Part shown: positions 26,430-34,211 of the stretch, piece after piece
How the letters are laid out: every line of letters starts with the position of its first letter
Position numbering within the stretch: position 1 is the stretch's first letter
Origin: Arthrobacter cryoconiti
GTDB lineage: Bacteria > Actinomycetota > Actinomycetes > Actinomycetales > Micrococcaceae
Direction: 5' to 3'
Assembly (NCBI RefSeq): GCF_020905375.1
Contig: NZ_JAJJBU010000003.1
Location: 310,001-374,000, forward strand
DNA: 64,000 nt
Notes under the pieces: model-generated
What the model saw: only the letters and a program-made list of their open reading frames with translations
The model's database searches: none
What the model was told of the DNA's origin: nothing
Position numbers and translations under genes: made by a program

Positions 26430-28232
26430 TCAGTCTTCGATGGTAGCCAAGATGGCACCGCCGGAGACTGTGTCTCCGGCGGCCGCGGTCAGACCTGTGA
26501 CGGTGCCAGCGCGGTGAGCCGTCAGCGGTTGTTCCATCTTCATGGCCTCTAGGACCACGAGCAGATCGCCCTCGGCAACGACGTCCCCGTCGGCTACTGC
26601 CACCTTCACGATGGTGCCCTGCATGGGGGAGAGCAAGGCATTGCCGTTGGCAGCCGTGGGTCCGGAGCTGCGGTTGCGCCCGGGCTTCTTCGCTTTCTTT
26701 GTCCCCGCCGACCGTGAAGCTGTGGTGAGCGCAAATGATGATGGGAGCGTCACTTCAAGGCGTTTGCCGCCTACCTCAACGGTCACACTTTGGCGAGCGC
26801 CGACGTCGTCCGGGGCATCAGTAACGCTGGCGTGCTCGAAGGCCGGAATGGTGTTGTTGAACTCCGTCTCGATCCAACGCGTGTGCGTGGTGAACGGCAT
26901 CCCCTTGGCGGGGGCAAATGCGTGGTCCACCACCACAGCGCGGTGGAACGGCAGCACGGTGGGCATACCCTCGATCTGCATTTCCGCCAAGGCCCGGCTA
27001 GCGCGCTGGAGTGCTTGCTCGCGGGTGGCGCCGGTAACGATTAGTTTGGCCAGCATGGAGTCGAAATTTCCGCCAATGACTTCGCCGGCCGTGATGCCCG
27101 AGTCCACGCGCACGCCGGGGCCTGTGGGGAGGGTCAGGGTGGTCACTGTGCCAGGTGCGGGCATGAAGCCACGGCCCGCGTCTTCGCCGTTGATGCGGAA
27201 CTCAAAAGAGTGGCCACGGACTTGTGGGTCGTCGTAACCAATGTCTTCACCGCGGGCCAATCGGAACTGTTCACGGACCAAGTCGATCCCGGTCACCTCT
27301 TCAGAGACCGTGTGCTCCACCTGCAAGCGTGTATTGACTTCCAGGAAGGAGATGACGCCGTCGGCGCCCACAAGAAATTCGCAGGTCCCGGCGCCTAAGT
27401 ATTTGGCTTCCTTCAGGATCGCCTTTGACGACTCGTAGAGGCTCTTGTTCTGTTCTGCCGTCAGGAAAGGAGCAGGAGCTTCCTCAACCAGTTTCTGGTT
27501 GCGGCGCTGCAGGGAGCAGTCACGGGTGGAAACCACCACGACATTGCCCGCTGCGTCTGCCAGACACTGAGTCTCAACGTGGCGGGGGGCATCGAGGAAG
27601 CGTTCCACGAAGCACTCGCCGCGGCCAAAAGCGGCAACGGCTTCGCGGACAGCTGACTCATACAGTTCAGGGATTTCCGCACGCGTGCGCACCACCTTGA
27701 TGCCACGTCCACCGCCACCGTAAGCGGCCTTGATGGCCAACGGAAGGCCGTGTGTGTCGGCGAAGTCAAGGACTTCCTGTGTGGATTGCACCGGGTCCTT
27801 GGTCCCTGGAACCAGCGGCGCCCCGACCTTCTTTGCAATGTGCCGTGCCTGAACTTTATCTCCCAGTGCGGCTATCGCAGCCGGGGAAGGACCAATCCAG
27901 ACCAGCCCGGCGTCGATCACCTTTTGTGCGAACTCTGCGTTTTCGGACAAAAAGCCATAGCCGGGGTGGATGGCGTCTGCTCCGGAGGCAATCGCGGCGT
28001 CCAGTACTTTGTCCATATCGAGATAAGATTCGGCAGCAGTTTGACCGCCGAGCGCAAAGGCTTCGTCGGCCATGCGCACATGCAAGGCTTCCCGGTCGGG
28101 CTCGGCATACACAGCCACGGAGGCAATGCCCTCGTCGCGGGCCGCGCGGATCACGCGAACGGCGATTTCACCGCGGTTGGCGATCAGGACTTTGCTGAAA
28201 TGGTTTGCACCAGCGGACTGTGAGTTGGTCAC
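26430..28232 (-). CDS. accA3: Acyl-CoA carboxylase alpha subunit (biotin carboxylase + BCCP), AccA3-type
   Basis: 600 residues, GTG start. The biotin carboxylase part has [20 protein letters not shown], the ATP-grasp glycine loop [14 protein letters not shown], the catalytic EMNT-like [20 protein letters not shown] and the BC C-terminal domain. The C-terminal biotinyl domain has the acceptor lysine in [12 protein letters not shown] basic linker ([17 protein letters not shown]) joins the halves. It carboxylates biotin for one or more AccD subunits making malonyl- or methylmalonyl-CoA. The likely partners, AccD5 and AccE, are 16-18 kb away at 44512-46307, and BirA at 46768 would load the biotin. 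An imperfect GTGAG-N7-CTCAC inverted repeat (28272-28288) lies in its upstream region. Confidence 0.95.
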   Translation of the reverse strand: MTNSQSAGANHFSKVLIANRGEIAVRVIRAARDEGIASVAVYAEPDREALHVRMADEAFALGGQTAAESYLDMDKVLDAAIASGADAIHPGYGFLSENAEFAQKVIDAGLVWIGPSPAAIAALGDKVQARHIAKKVGAPLVPGTKDPVQSTQEVLDFADTHGLPLAIKAAYGGGGRGIKVVRTRAEIPELYESAVREAVAAFGRGECFVERFLDAPRHVETQCLADAAGNVVVVSTRDCSLQRRNQKLVEEAPAPFLTAEQNKSLYESSKAILKEAKYLGAGTCEFLVGADGVISFLEVNTRLQVEHTVSEEVTGIDLVREQFRLARGEDIGYDDPQVRGHSFEFRINGEDAGRGFMPAPGTVTTLTLPTGPGVRVDSGITAGEVIGGNFDSMLAKLIVTGATREQALQRASRALAEMQIEGMPTVLPFHRAVVVDHAFAPAKGMPFTTHTRWIETEFNNTIPAFEHASVTDAPDDVGARQSVTVEVGGKRLEVTLPSSFALTTASRSAGTKKAKKPGRNRSSGPTAANGNALLSPMQGTIVKVAVADGDVVAEGDLLVVLEAMKMEQPLTAHRAGTVTGLTAAAGDTVSGGAILATIED

Positions 28233-28348
28233 ACGAGACTCCTTCTATTCTCAAGTGAGCCTAGCGTGATTGTGAGGGTTTAGCTCACGCATCATGGTGT
28301 TTGTGCGTGTAAAGCGGCTGCTTTTTGTTGGTTATCCACAAAAGTTGT

Positions 28349-28657
28349 TTATTCGCCGGCAATCTTTCGCAGTGTGTCCAAATGGTGATTCCATGCTGAA
28401 CGGCCCTCCTGCGTCATTTTCACTGACGTCCGCGGGAATTTGCCGACGAACGCCTTTTTGATGTCAATGATCTTTGCTTTCTCCAGCAACGACAACTGTT
28501 TGCTGAGAACTGAATCGCTGACCTGAAGGGTATTGCGCAGGTCCTTGAAGTCCATAGTCTCCGTGTGGGCCAGTGCGGCTGCGATCGAGAATCGGACCGG
28601 CTGGTGCAGGACTTCGCTGAGTTCATGCCGTGGATGGTGGGCTGTGGGCTCGCTCAT
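28349..28657 (-). CDS. Winged-helix transcriptional regulator paired with a membrane protein
   Basis: 102 residues from the ATG at 28657. It is a compact winged helix: HELSEVLHQPVRFSIAAALA, TMDFKDLRNTLQVSDSVLSK (recognition region) and QLSLLEKAKIIDIKKAFVGK, with a C-terminal helix RSAWNHHLDTLRKIAGE for dimerisation. It resembles the ArsR/MarR-like HTH_27 group found beside membrane proteins in actinobacteria. Its start overlaps the stop of the upstream membrane-protein gene by four bases (ATGA), so the pair is translationally coupled. A perfect palindrome in the shared promoter is a candidate autoregulatory operator. The effector is unknown. Confidence 0.85.
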   Translation of the reverse strand: MSEPTAHHPRHELSEVLHQPVRFSIAAALAHTETMDFKDLRNTLQVSDSVLSKQLSLLEKAKIIDIKKAFVGKFPRTSVKMTQEGRSAWNHHLDTLRKIAGE

Positions 28658-29097
28658 GCGCGTAGCTCTCGGAACGCTGCTGCCAGTCCGACGCCGGCCA
28701 AAACGATCGCGGCGCTCACATAGTAGACCGGATTGCCGTGGGGGAACGCGATAAATGCCACGAGAAGAGCTACGACGTAGAGGACCATATAGGCCGCGAG
28801 TGAGGTTAGAAAACGCTTGGAGAAGCCTGCCTTGGTGGTGCGTTGCATCAATGGCCACGTGAATGAGCTGATGACGGCCCAAAGACCCACTGATGAGGCG
28901 AGCAGTGGCGCGCCGTATCCGGTGTGGGCCACGATCTCTAGGCCGATCATGAGTAGTGAACCAAGGATGGCCAAACTGGTGAACACCATGGCGGCGGGCC
29001 ACGCAGCGGCTTTGGTTGCTGTGGAGGCAATACCTTGAGCCTTGGCCAGAAGTTCTTGCGCTTCCGCTGCGGAAAGTGTGGCGTGTGGTTGCTCCAT
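28654..29097 (-). CDS. Four-helix membrane protein coupled to the winged-helix regulator
   Basis: 147 residues from the ATG at 29097; longer frames start within the promoter and can be excluded. A cytoplasmic N-terminal helix (AAEAQELLAKAQGIASTATK) precedes four hydrophobic segments (about 36-57, 67-85, 96-115, 120-139 of the protein). No named family was recognised, but a small four-helix protein in an operon with a winged-helix regulator is a recurrent actinobacterial arrangement, perhaps sensing membrane or envelope state. It is the first gene of the two-gene operon driven by the promoter at 29147-29176. Confidence 0.75.
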   Translation of the reverse strand: MEQPHATLSAAEAQELLAKAQGIASTATKAAAWPAAMVFTSLAILGSLLMIGLEIVAHTGYGAPLLASSVGLWAVISSFTWPLMQRTTKAGFSKRFLTSLAAYMVLYVVALLVAFIAFPHGNPVYYVSAAIVLAGVGLAAAFRELRA

Positions 29098-29146
29098 GGC
29101 GTCGCTCTCTGGTGGGGGCACTGTGGTGAACTGCAGGACTAGATCC

Positions 29147-29176
29147 ACTATACGAAAGTACTTTCCAATACGTCAA
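29147..29176 (-). promoter_or_regulatory. Sigma-70-type promoter with internal palindromic operator
   Basis: Reading the minus strand, TTGACG and TATAGT are separated by 18 bp, close to consensus. Between them lies the perfect 12-bp palindrome GAAAGTACTTTC (29154-29165), placed to block polymerase. The start site would be about 40 bp before the membrane-protein ATG at 29097. The winged-helix regulator of the operon is the obvious candidate ligand. Confidence 0.75.
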
Positions 29177-29285
29177 GTGTTGGCGGCGCCTGCTCGACTT
29201 CGCGCCTGCGCGTTACCCACCACGAGTTTTGCACATAGTGCACCCTGCGTAAGATTCGTGGGGGGTTAGGCGCAGGCGGAAAGTG

Positions 29286-29897
29286 TCATTTCCATAAGTC
29301 GGTGATGGGTACGCCCACGGAGACCAGTAGGCGGCGCAACGTTGAAATGGATAGGCCCACTACTGTGTGTGGATCGCCTTCAATGCCAGCAATGAAGGCG
29401 CCCGCCAAGCCATCAATCGTGAACGCTCCGGCCACCTGCAGAGGTTCTCCCGTTGTGACGTACGCGTCGATCTCCGCTTCGGAGACCTCCTCAAAATGAA
29501 CCACGGCGCTGGTGACCTCTCCCTGCGCAACGCCGCCAGCGCCGTCGTGCATGGAAATAAGCCAGTGACCGGTGTGGAGAATTCCAGATTTACCACTCAT
29601 TTGCCGCCACCTCGCGCGGGCCACTTCCGGCTCCCAGGGTTTGCCGTAGGGCTGTCCGTCGATCTCAAACACGGAATCGCAACCAAGAACTAGGCCAGAA
29701 ACTACGGTGGCAGCAACGGATTCGGCTTTGGCCTGGGCAAGGAGTAGGGCTGTCTGGGCGGGGGAGAGTGGCCCAGCGGCTGCCGTGGCGGCATCCTCAT
29801 CGACGTCCGAAACCTGGACCCTGTGACGAATTCCGGCGTCGTTGAGTAATTTAGTGCGGGCGGGCGAAGCTGAGGCAAGTACAAGCTCTGGAGTCAT
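29286..29897 (-). CDS. maf: Maf-family nucleotide pyrophosphatase
   Basis: 203 residues. Maf proteins hydrolyse non-canonical or modified nucleoside triphosphates to monophosphates and affect septation. The signature LVLASASPARTKLLNDAGI is at the N-terminus, with the catalytic region VLGCDSVFEIDGQPYGKPWE, then the WRQMSGKSGILHTGHWLI and EIDAYVTTGEPLQVAGAFTI segments; the acidic residues expected for metal binding are present. In mycobacteria maf neighbours accE and accD5; here it is separated from them by a ~14.6-kb accessory block. The ATG at 29897 has no strong ribosome-binding site. Confidence 0.93.
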   Translation of the reverse strand: MTPELVLASASPARTKLLNDAGIRHRVQVSDVDEDAATAAAGPLSPAQTALLLAQAKAESVAATVVSGLVLGCDSVFEIDGQPYGKPWEPEVARARWRQMSGKSGILHTGHWLISMHDGAGGVAQGEVTSAVVHFEEVSEAEIDAYVTTGEPLQVAGAFTIDGLAGAFIAGIEGDPHTVVGLSISTLRRLLVSVGVPITDLWK

Positions 29898-29931
29898 GAT
29901 TACAGCCTAAACGGCCATCGAGGCGCAAATA

Positions 29932-29974
29932 GGCGAGGCTGCCAATGTTTACGCGAAACATTGGCAGCCTCGCC
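29932..29974 (-). terminator. Strong hairpin terminator of the MMPL gene
   Basis: Perfect 19-bp stem (29932-29950 with 29956-29974, beginning GGCGAGGCTGCCAATGTTT) around a five-base loop, between the MMPL stop and the maf start. Only a short U-rich stretch follows on the minus strand. It would separate maf from the MMPL/TetR transcript. Confidence 0.8.
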
Positions 29975-30004
29975 CTTTTGAGGTGCTGTAGAGAACTGCC
30001 GGAC

Positions 30005-32668
30005 TTATCTGGCGTCGGCAGGTTCCAGTTCGGTCTCCGCAGCTTCAGCGGGGTTCAAACCCACTAGCTTTGCTCCCTCCACATCCACATCAGGGAGTAT
30101 TTTGTTCAACCATTCGGGGATCCACCAAGCGGATTTGCCCAACAAGTGCATGGCTGCGGGGATGATTGTCATGCGGACCACAAATGCATCTATGAGCACC
30201 CCGAACGCCAAGGCGAATCCGAGCGGACGCACCATGGTCAGATGGGAGAAAATGAATCCAGAAAACACACTGGTCATGATGATTGCTGCTGCGGTGACAA
30301 CGGGTGCAGCATGTTTGAAGCCGCTGCGCACTGCCTGCTTGGCGTCCTGGCCGTGGACGAATGCCTCACGCATACCGGAGGCAATGAACACCTGGTAGTC
30401 CATAGCCAGACCAAACAAAACACCAATCAAAATAATAGGCAAGAAACTCAGCACGGCACTTGGGTTGGCCACATCAAAGATGCCACCCAACCAGCCCCAC
30501 TGATACACAGCTACTACTCCACCAAATGCCGCAACCAGCGAAAGGAGGAAACCGGCCGTTGCCAAGATGGGAACCAGGATGGAACGGAACACCAGGATGA
30601 GCAGGAGCAATGACAGCCCGACGACGATTGCCAGGTAGGGCGGGAGAGCCTCGCCCAGCTTGGAGGAAACATCGACGTTGGCTGCTGTTTGTCCGGTCAA
30701 ACCGATCGTGACACCATGGTCGGCCTTGATGGTAGTTCCCTCTGCCCGGAGATCGTGGACCACTTGGACCGTGCTGGCGCTGGCTGGCCCCTCGTCAGGG
30801 ATGACCTGGTAGACGGCTGTTTTGAAGTCCTTGCTGACAGTAACCGGGACGGCAGCCTTAACATTGGGGACCTGACGCAACTGATCGGCTACGTCCAAGT
30901 TCAGCGCTGTGGCGCTTGCCTTATCCAGACCGGCCGGAAGTGCGCCTACGACGATGATGGGTCCGTTCATCCCTTCGCCGAAGTTGGCTCCTGTGATGCT
31001 GTATGCCTGATAGGCGCTGGAATCCACTGGCTCCGAGCCGCCGTCGGGCAGGGCAAGGCGCAGACCGCTGGCCGGGATGGCGATGATGCCTAGGGCCACC
31101 ACGGCGGTAACGAGGGAGATGACGGGGTGCTTGGTAACAAGGCCACCCCAACCACGGGCACTGCGGGCAATGTCCTTGGACTTGACTATTTGGGCAATAT
31201 CTTCCGTTGAGAGTCCAGCGTCCTCTGCCGTGTGCTGCTGACGAAGCTTCTCACTACGAGCCCAACCGCGCTTGGAGATAACACGCCGACCCATCAAGGA
31301 GAGCAGCGCCGGGGTTAGGGTCAAGGCAATGAGCACTGCTACCGCTACCGTGGCAGCCGCGGCCAAGCCCAGGATGGAGAGGAAGGGCAGGCCCGTCACG
31401 GACAGTGCCGCCAAAGCGATGACGACTGTCAGCCCGGCGAAGAGCACCGCGTTGCCAGATGTTCCGGTTGCCTTGGCAATGGATTCGCGCATTTCCATGC
31501 CAGCTACGAGCTGCTGGCGGTGCCGGTTCACAATGAACAACGAATAATCGATGCCCACGGCAAGGCCCAGCATGAGAGCCAACATGGGGGAGATGGAAGA
31601 CATTTCAATGGCGCCACTCAAAGCTAGTGTGCCGCCCACTCCGATACCTACACCGACAACCGCCATGAGGAGCGGGAGCCCCGCGGCCAGCAAGGTTCCC
31701 AGCATAATGATGAGCACGGCGGCAGCGACGGCGATTCCGAGAACCTCGGAAATACCGAATAGTGCGGAAACGTCTTCGGTGATTTCCTTGCTGTAGTGCA
31801 CGCTGACACCGCTGGAGGAGAGCGTGTTCAACTTGTCTTGAAGAAGCTGACGATTAGCCGGGGTCACAGCGTTCATGGATTCGCTGAACTGTACTTGGCC
31901 AACAGCGGCCTTGCCGTTCTCTGAGACGAAGCGCAATCCGGAAGCGGCTTCAGCGGAACGCTGCCCCGTGACCAGTTCGGCTTTTTTCGCGGCTAGTTCC
32001 TTGGCGGATGCATCGTATTTGCTTTGCCCCTGAGCGAGCTGCGTTTTTCCAGCTTCAATGGCTGCCTGCTGGGCGTCAATCTGTGACTGTGCGCCAGCGA
32101 GTTGGGCTGCGGCGGCGGACGCCTGGGCGGATCCTGCGGGAAGTGCTGACATCGAAGCCTTCTGGGCGTCCAGCTGAGCCTGTCCGGCAGTGATTTTGCT
32201 CTGTCCATCAGCTAGTTGAGCAGCTGATGCGTCGAGTGTTTTCTTGGCATCCGCCAGCTGTGCCTCACCCGCTGTCAAAGCCGTGGTGCCGTCGGCCAGT
32301 TTTTTCTGAGCGTCCGCCAGCATGGCCGTAGTGGTGAATGGGTCAACTACGCCCTTGACCGTGGGCACGCTCGTGGCAGTGACCAGCACAGCAGAAATAA
32401 CTGTTTCCTGTGCCGGGGTGAACGCTTGGCCGTTGGTGCTGGTGAACACCACTGACCCTGATCCGCCGGAAGCTTCCGGCAGGTCAGCCTTGAGCTTGTC
32501 CGCCATCTGTTGGGTTTCCGTGCCAGGGATCTGGAAGTTGTTGCTCATGGTGCCCATGAAGAGCACCGCGGCGCCACCCACCATTCCAATAATGAGTATC
32601 CAAGCGCAGATCACCAGCCATGCGCGGTGTGCCGAGAACCGGCCAAGTCGATAAAGCCAAAGTGCCAT
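30005..32668 (-). CDS. MMPL-family RND-type exporter with coiled-coil extracytoplasmic domain
   Basis: 887 residues with two six-helix repeats. The first repeat has GLAVGIDYSLFIVNRHRQ and the second GLAMDYQVFIASGMREAF, the proton-relay regions of MMPL/RND pumps. Between helix 1 and helix 2 is a long Ala/Gln/Lys-rich coiled coil (about residues 105-245) with repeats such as LADGTTALTAGEAQLADAKK, as seen in YhgE/Pip-like and actinobacterial MMPL proteins. A second extracytoplasmic domain lies around 545-670. Such pumps export lipids or amphiphilic compounds. The TetR gene directly upstream (104 bp, same strand) probably controls it. The ATG at 32668 starts a normal N-terminal helix. Confidence 0.93.
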   Translation of the reverse strand: MALWLYRLGRFSAHRAWLVICAWILIIGMVGGAAVLFMGTMSNNFQIPGTETQQMADKLKADLPEASGGSGSVVFTSTNGQAFTPAQETVISAVLVTATSVPTVKGVVDPFTTTAMLADAQKKLADGTTALTAGEAQLADAKKTLDASAAQLADGQSKITAGQAQLDAQKASMSALPAGSAQASAAAAQLAGAQSQIDAQQAAIEAGKTQLAQGQSKYDASAKELAAKKAELVTGQRSAEAASGLRFVSENGKAAVGQVQFSESMNAVTPANRQLLQDKLNTLSSSGVSVHYSKEITEDVSALFGISEVLGIAVAAAVLIIMLGTLLAAGLPLLMAVVGVGIGVGGTLALSGAIEMSSISPMLALMLGLAVGIDYSLFIVNRHRQQLVAGMEMRESIAKATGTSGNAVLFAGLTVVIALAALSVTGLPFLSILGLAAAATVAVAVLIALTLTPALLSLMGRRVISKRGWARSEKLRQQHTAEDAGLSTEDIAQIVKSKDIARSARGWGGLVTKHPVISLVTAVVALGIIAIPASGLRLALPDGGSEPVDSSAYQAYSITGANFGEGMNGPIIVVGALPAGLDKASATALNLDVADQLRQVPNVKAAVPVTVSKDFKTAVYQVIPDEGPASASTVQVVHDLRAEGTTIKADHGVTIGLTGQTAANVDVSSKLGEALPPYLAIVVGLSLLLLILVFRSILVPILATAGFLLSLVAAFGGVVAVYQWGWLGGIFDVANPSAVLSFLPIILIGVLFGLAMDYQVFIASGMREAFVHGQDAKQAVRSGFKHAAPVVTAAAIIMTSVFSGFIFSHLTMVRPLGFALAFGVLIDAFVVRMTIIPAAMHLLGKSAWWIPEWLNKILPDVDVEGAKLVGLNPAEAAETELEPADAR

Positions 32669-32772
32669 GATGCGTCCTTAGAGGTGTATTCAGTGCCGGA
32701 GCAGTGTAACTGGGACAAAATTATTGAAAGCAAGAGCTGTCGTCGAGGCAGCAGGAGTGAAGTGGGACGATT

Positions 32773-33414
32773 TCAAGACTGGAAGCCGTTGCGAATCAGA
32801 GCTATTGCTGTGGCCAAGAGCTCGCGCAGCTGTGCCAAAGATGTCGGGGAGGTGTCCGTGCCGTTCCGCTCGTGCCACACAACGATGGCCGCGCGGCCAG
32901 CTCCGACGACGGCGCCCACCATGGCGTTGATATACAGCTCATCTGTGCCCTGGGGCAGACGACGCCGAGCCACATCCGCGATTTTCACTGTGCATTCATC
33001 CCAGGCCTGAAGCTGGAATCGGCCAAGTGCAGGATCCTGCGTGAGAGCAAAAGTTTCTGCTAAGACGGCGAGGTCGTGAGGGCTACCTACATCAGCCAGA
33101 GCCAATTGGGCTGATTCGAGGATGGGTTCATCAACTGGCCGGGCTTCTAGCGCGGTAATCACGCTGTCCAGATAATCTTGTGTGAAACTGGCGACGGCTG
33201 CTTCCACGGATGAAAAATAGTTGAAAAATGTTCGCCTGGAGACTCCCGCCTCAGCGGCGACATCATCCACCGTGAACTCGTTCAGTGCGCGATTACGCAG
33301 AAAAGCCAATGCGGCCCCCGCGATGGCTTCACGATTCGCGGCCTTGTTCAACTCGCGACGGCCCACTGGCGTGCTCATGAGGGAACTCGCAGGGGGAGGG
33401 TTGGAAAACGTCAT
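32773..33414 (-). CDS. TetR-family regulator, probable repressor of the MMPL exporter
   Basis: 213 residues from the ATG at 33414; an alternative ATG at 33378 gives 201 residues. The TetR helix-turn-helix is clear: NREAIAGAALAFLRNRALNE, FTVDDVAAEAGVSRRTFFNY, FSSVEAAVASFTQDYLDSVI. The C-terminal ligand-binding half is helical and divergent. It is followed on the same strand by the MMPL exporter. Its promoter carries two overlapping palindromes, so autorepression with co-control of the exporter is likely. With the promoter placed at 33421-33450, the start at 33414 would be nearly leaderless. Confidence 0.92.
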   Translation of the reverse strand: MTFSNPPPASSLMSTPVGRRELNKAANREAIAGAALAFLRNRALNEFTVDDVAAEAGVSRRTFFNYFSSVEAAVASFTQDYLDSVITALEARPVDEPILESAQLALADVGSPHDLAVLAETFALTQDPALGRFQLQAWDECTVKIADVARRRLPQGTDELYINAMVGAVVGAGRAAIVVWHERNGTDTSPTSLAQLRELLATAIALIRNGFQS

Positions 33415-33420
33415 GTGTCT

Positions 33421-33451
33421 ACACTAAGTGCAAGTTTGCACTCAATGCAAA
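33421..33451 (-). promoter_or_regulatory. tetR promoter with two overlapping palindromes
   Basis: On the minus strand TTGCAT (33450-33445) and TAGTGT (33426-33421) are 18 bp apart. The spacer holds GTGCAA-GT-TTGCAC (33428-33441, perfect arms) overlapping TTTGCA-N5-TGCAAA (33435-33451, perfect arms). TetR-family repressors bind such sites between -35 and -10. Confidence 0.65.
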
Positions 33452-33493
33452 CAAGAAGGTTGAAGTGCTAAGCAAGCACTTCAACCTTCTTGT
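33451..33493 (-). terminator. Long hairpin between the ybjQ-like gene and tetR
   Basis: Perfect 19-bp stem (33451-33469 with 33475-33493, beginning ACAAGAAGGTTGAAGTGCT) and a five-base loop. It is the second hairpin after the ybjQ-like gene and abuts the tetR promoter, so it can insulate tetR from readthrough. U content after the stem is modest. Confidence 0.7.
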
Positions 33494-33530
33494 TGTCTTA
33501 CCACGCTGAGCGCATGGCATACCTCTAGGA

Positions 33531-33557
33531 TTTATGCGGCTATTAACGCCGCATAAA
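33531..33557 (-). terminator. Hairpin directly after the ybjQ-like gene
   Basis: Perfect 10-bp stem TTTATGCGGC/GCCGCATAAA around a seven-base loop, three bases beyond the stop codon at 33561. It is GC-rich with A/T ends that can supply a short U tract. Confidence 0.7.
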
Positions 33558-33560
33558 GGC

Positions 33561-33944
33561 TTATTGTGCTTGTGGGTTGGCAGCCAGGTAAGCGGACTGC
33601 CCGGTAGCGCCGCTTTCCCCTTCGGCTAATGGGATGGCGTAGACAGCCGTGCCGTAGGCGCACACTTCGGTCCAGTTGCCGCCCATCTCCGAGGTATCGA
33701 AGCGTGCAGCGATAATTGCGTTCGCGCCTTTGGCCTGTCCTTCGGCCACCATCCGTGCCACTACTTCTTGTCGGCTTTCATAAAGCGCCTTCGTCATCTC
33801 TGGCAATTCACCGCCACCTAGGGCACGGAAGCTGGCAGTGAACTGGGCGCCAATGTGGCGTGATCGTACAGTCAAGCCCATTACTTCACCAAAGATGGCG
33901 TCTATCTTGTAGCCGGGAAGGTCATTAGTTGTCACGATGATCAT
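33561..33944 (-). CDS. YbjQ/UPF0145 family protein
   Basis: 127 residues. Family features: the N-terminus MIIVTTNDLPGYKIDAIFGE, VMGLTVRSRHIGAQFTASFR and RMVAEGQAKGANAIIAARFD near the middle, ending in CAYGTAVYAIPLA. YbjQ-like proteins form ring-shaped pentamers and are sometimes labelled heavy-metal-binding; their role is unproven. A C-terminal extension of ~20 residues (ESGATGQSAYLAANPQAQ) goes beyond the family core. It appears monocistronic, bracketed by hairpins on its downstream side. Confidence 0.88.
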   Translation of the reverse strand: MIIVTTNDLPGYKIDAIFGEVMGLTVRSRHIGAQFTASFRALGGGELPEMTKALYESRQEVVARMVAEGQAKGANAIIAARFDTSEMGGNWTEVCAYGTAVYAIPLAEGESGATGQSAYLAANPQAQ

Positions 33945-34024
33945 TTGGACACCTTTCGCGTGGTCGGCAGCAAGCGCGGCCGGGAGTCGTTCCTGAGAAG
34001 AATCCTACGGGGCCAATGGGCAAA

Positions 34025-34064
34025 CTCTTGCCAGCACGCTCAACAAAAGTTGTGCTGGCAAGAG
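34025..34064 (-). terminator. Hairpin downstream of the dicarboxylate/amino acid symporter gene
   Basis: Perfect 13-bp stem (34025-34037 with 34052-34064, CTCTTGCCAGCAC and its complement) around a 14-base loop, about 150 bp past the symporter stop. The 267-bp gap between 33945 and 34211 holds nothing else that I recognise. No long U tract follows. Confidence 0.5.
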
Positions 34065-34211
34065 CCGCCAAGCGCGAGTCCTACTGTCTTTCCACCAGAT
34101 TCTCCCCAAAGGATCTGGTCATTGTAGGCACGGCGCAGAGAAAAACGAGTGTCACAGCGCAGAGACACATGAGGGTCACGGCGAACAGTTCTAAAGATCG
34201 TCTTATGCTGG

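Noticed and set aside
28272-28288. GTGAG-N7-CTCAC inverted repeat upstream of accA3 as a regulatory site
   Set aside because: Arms of five bases are expected by chance in a window of this size; noted only in the accA3 entry.
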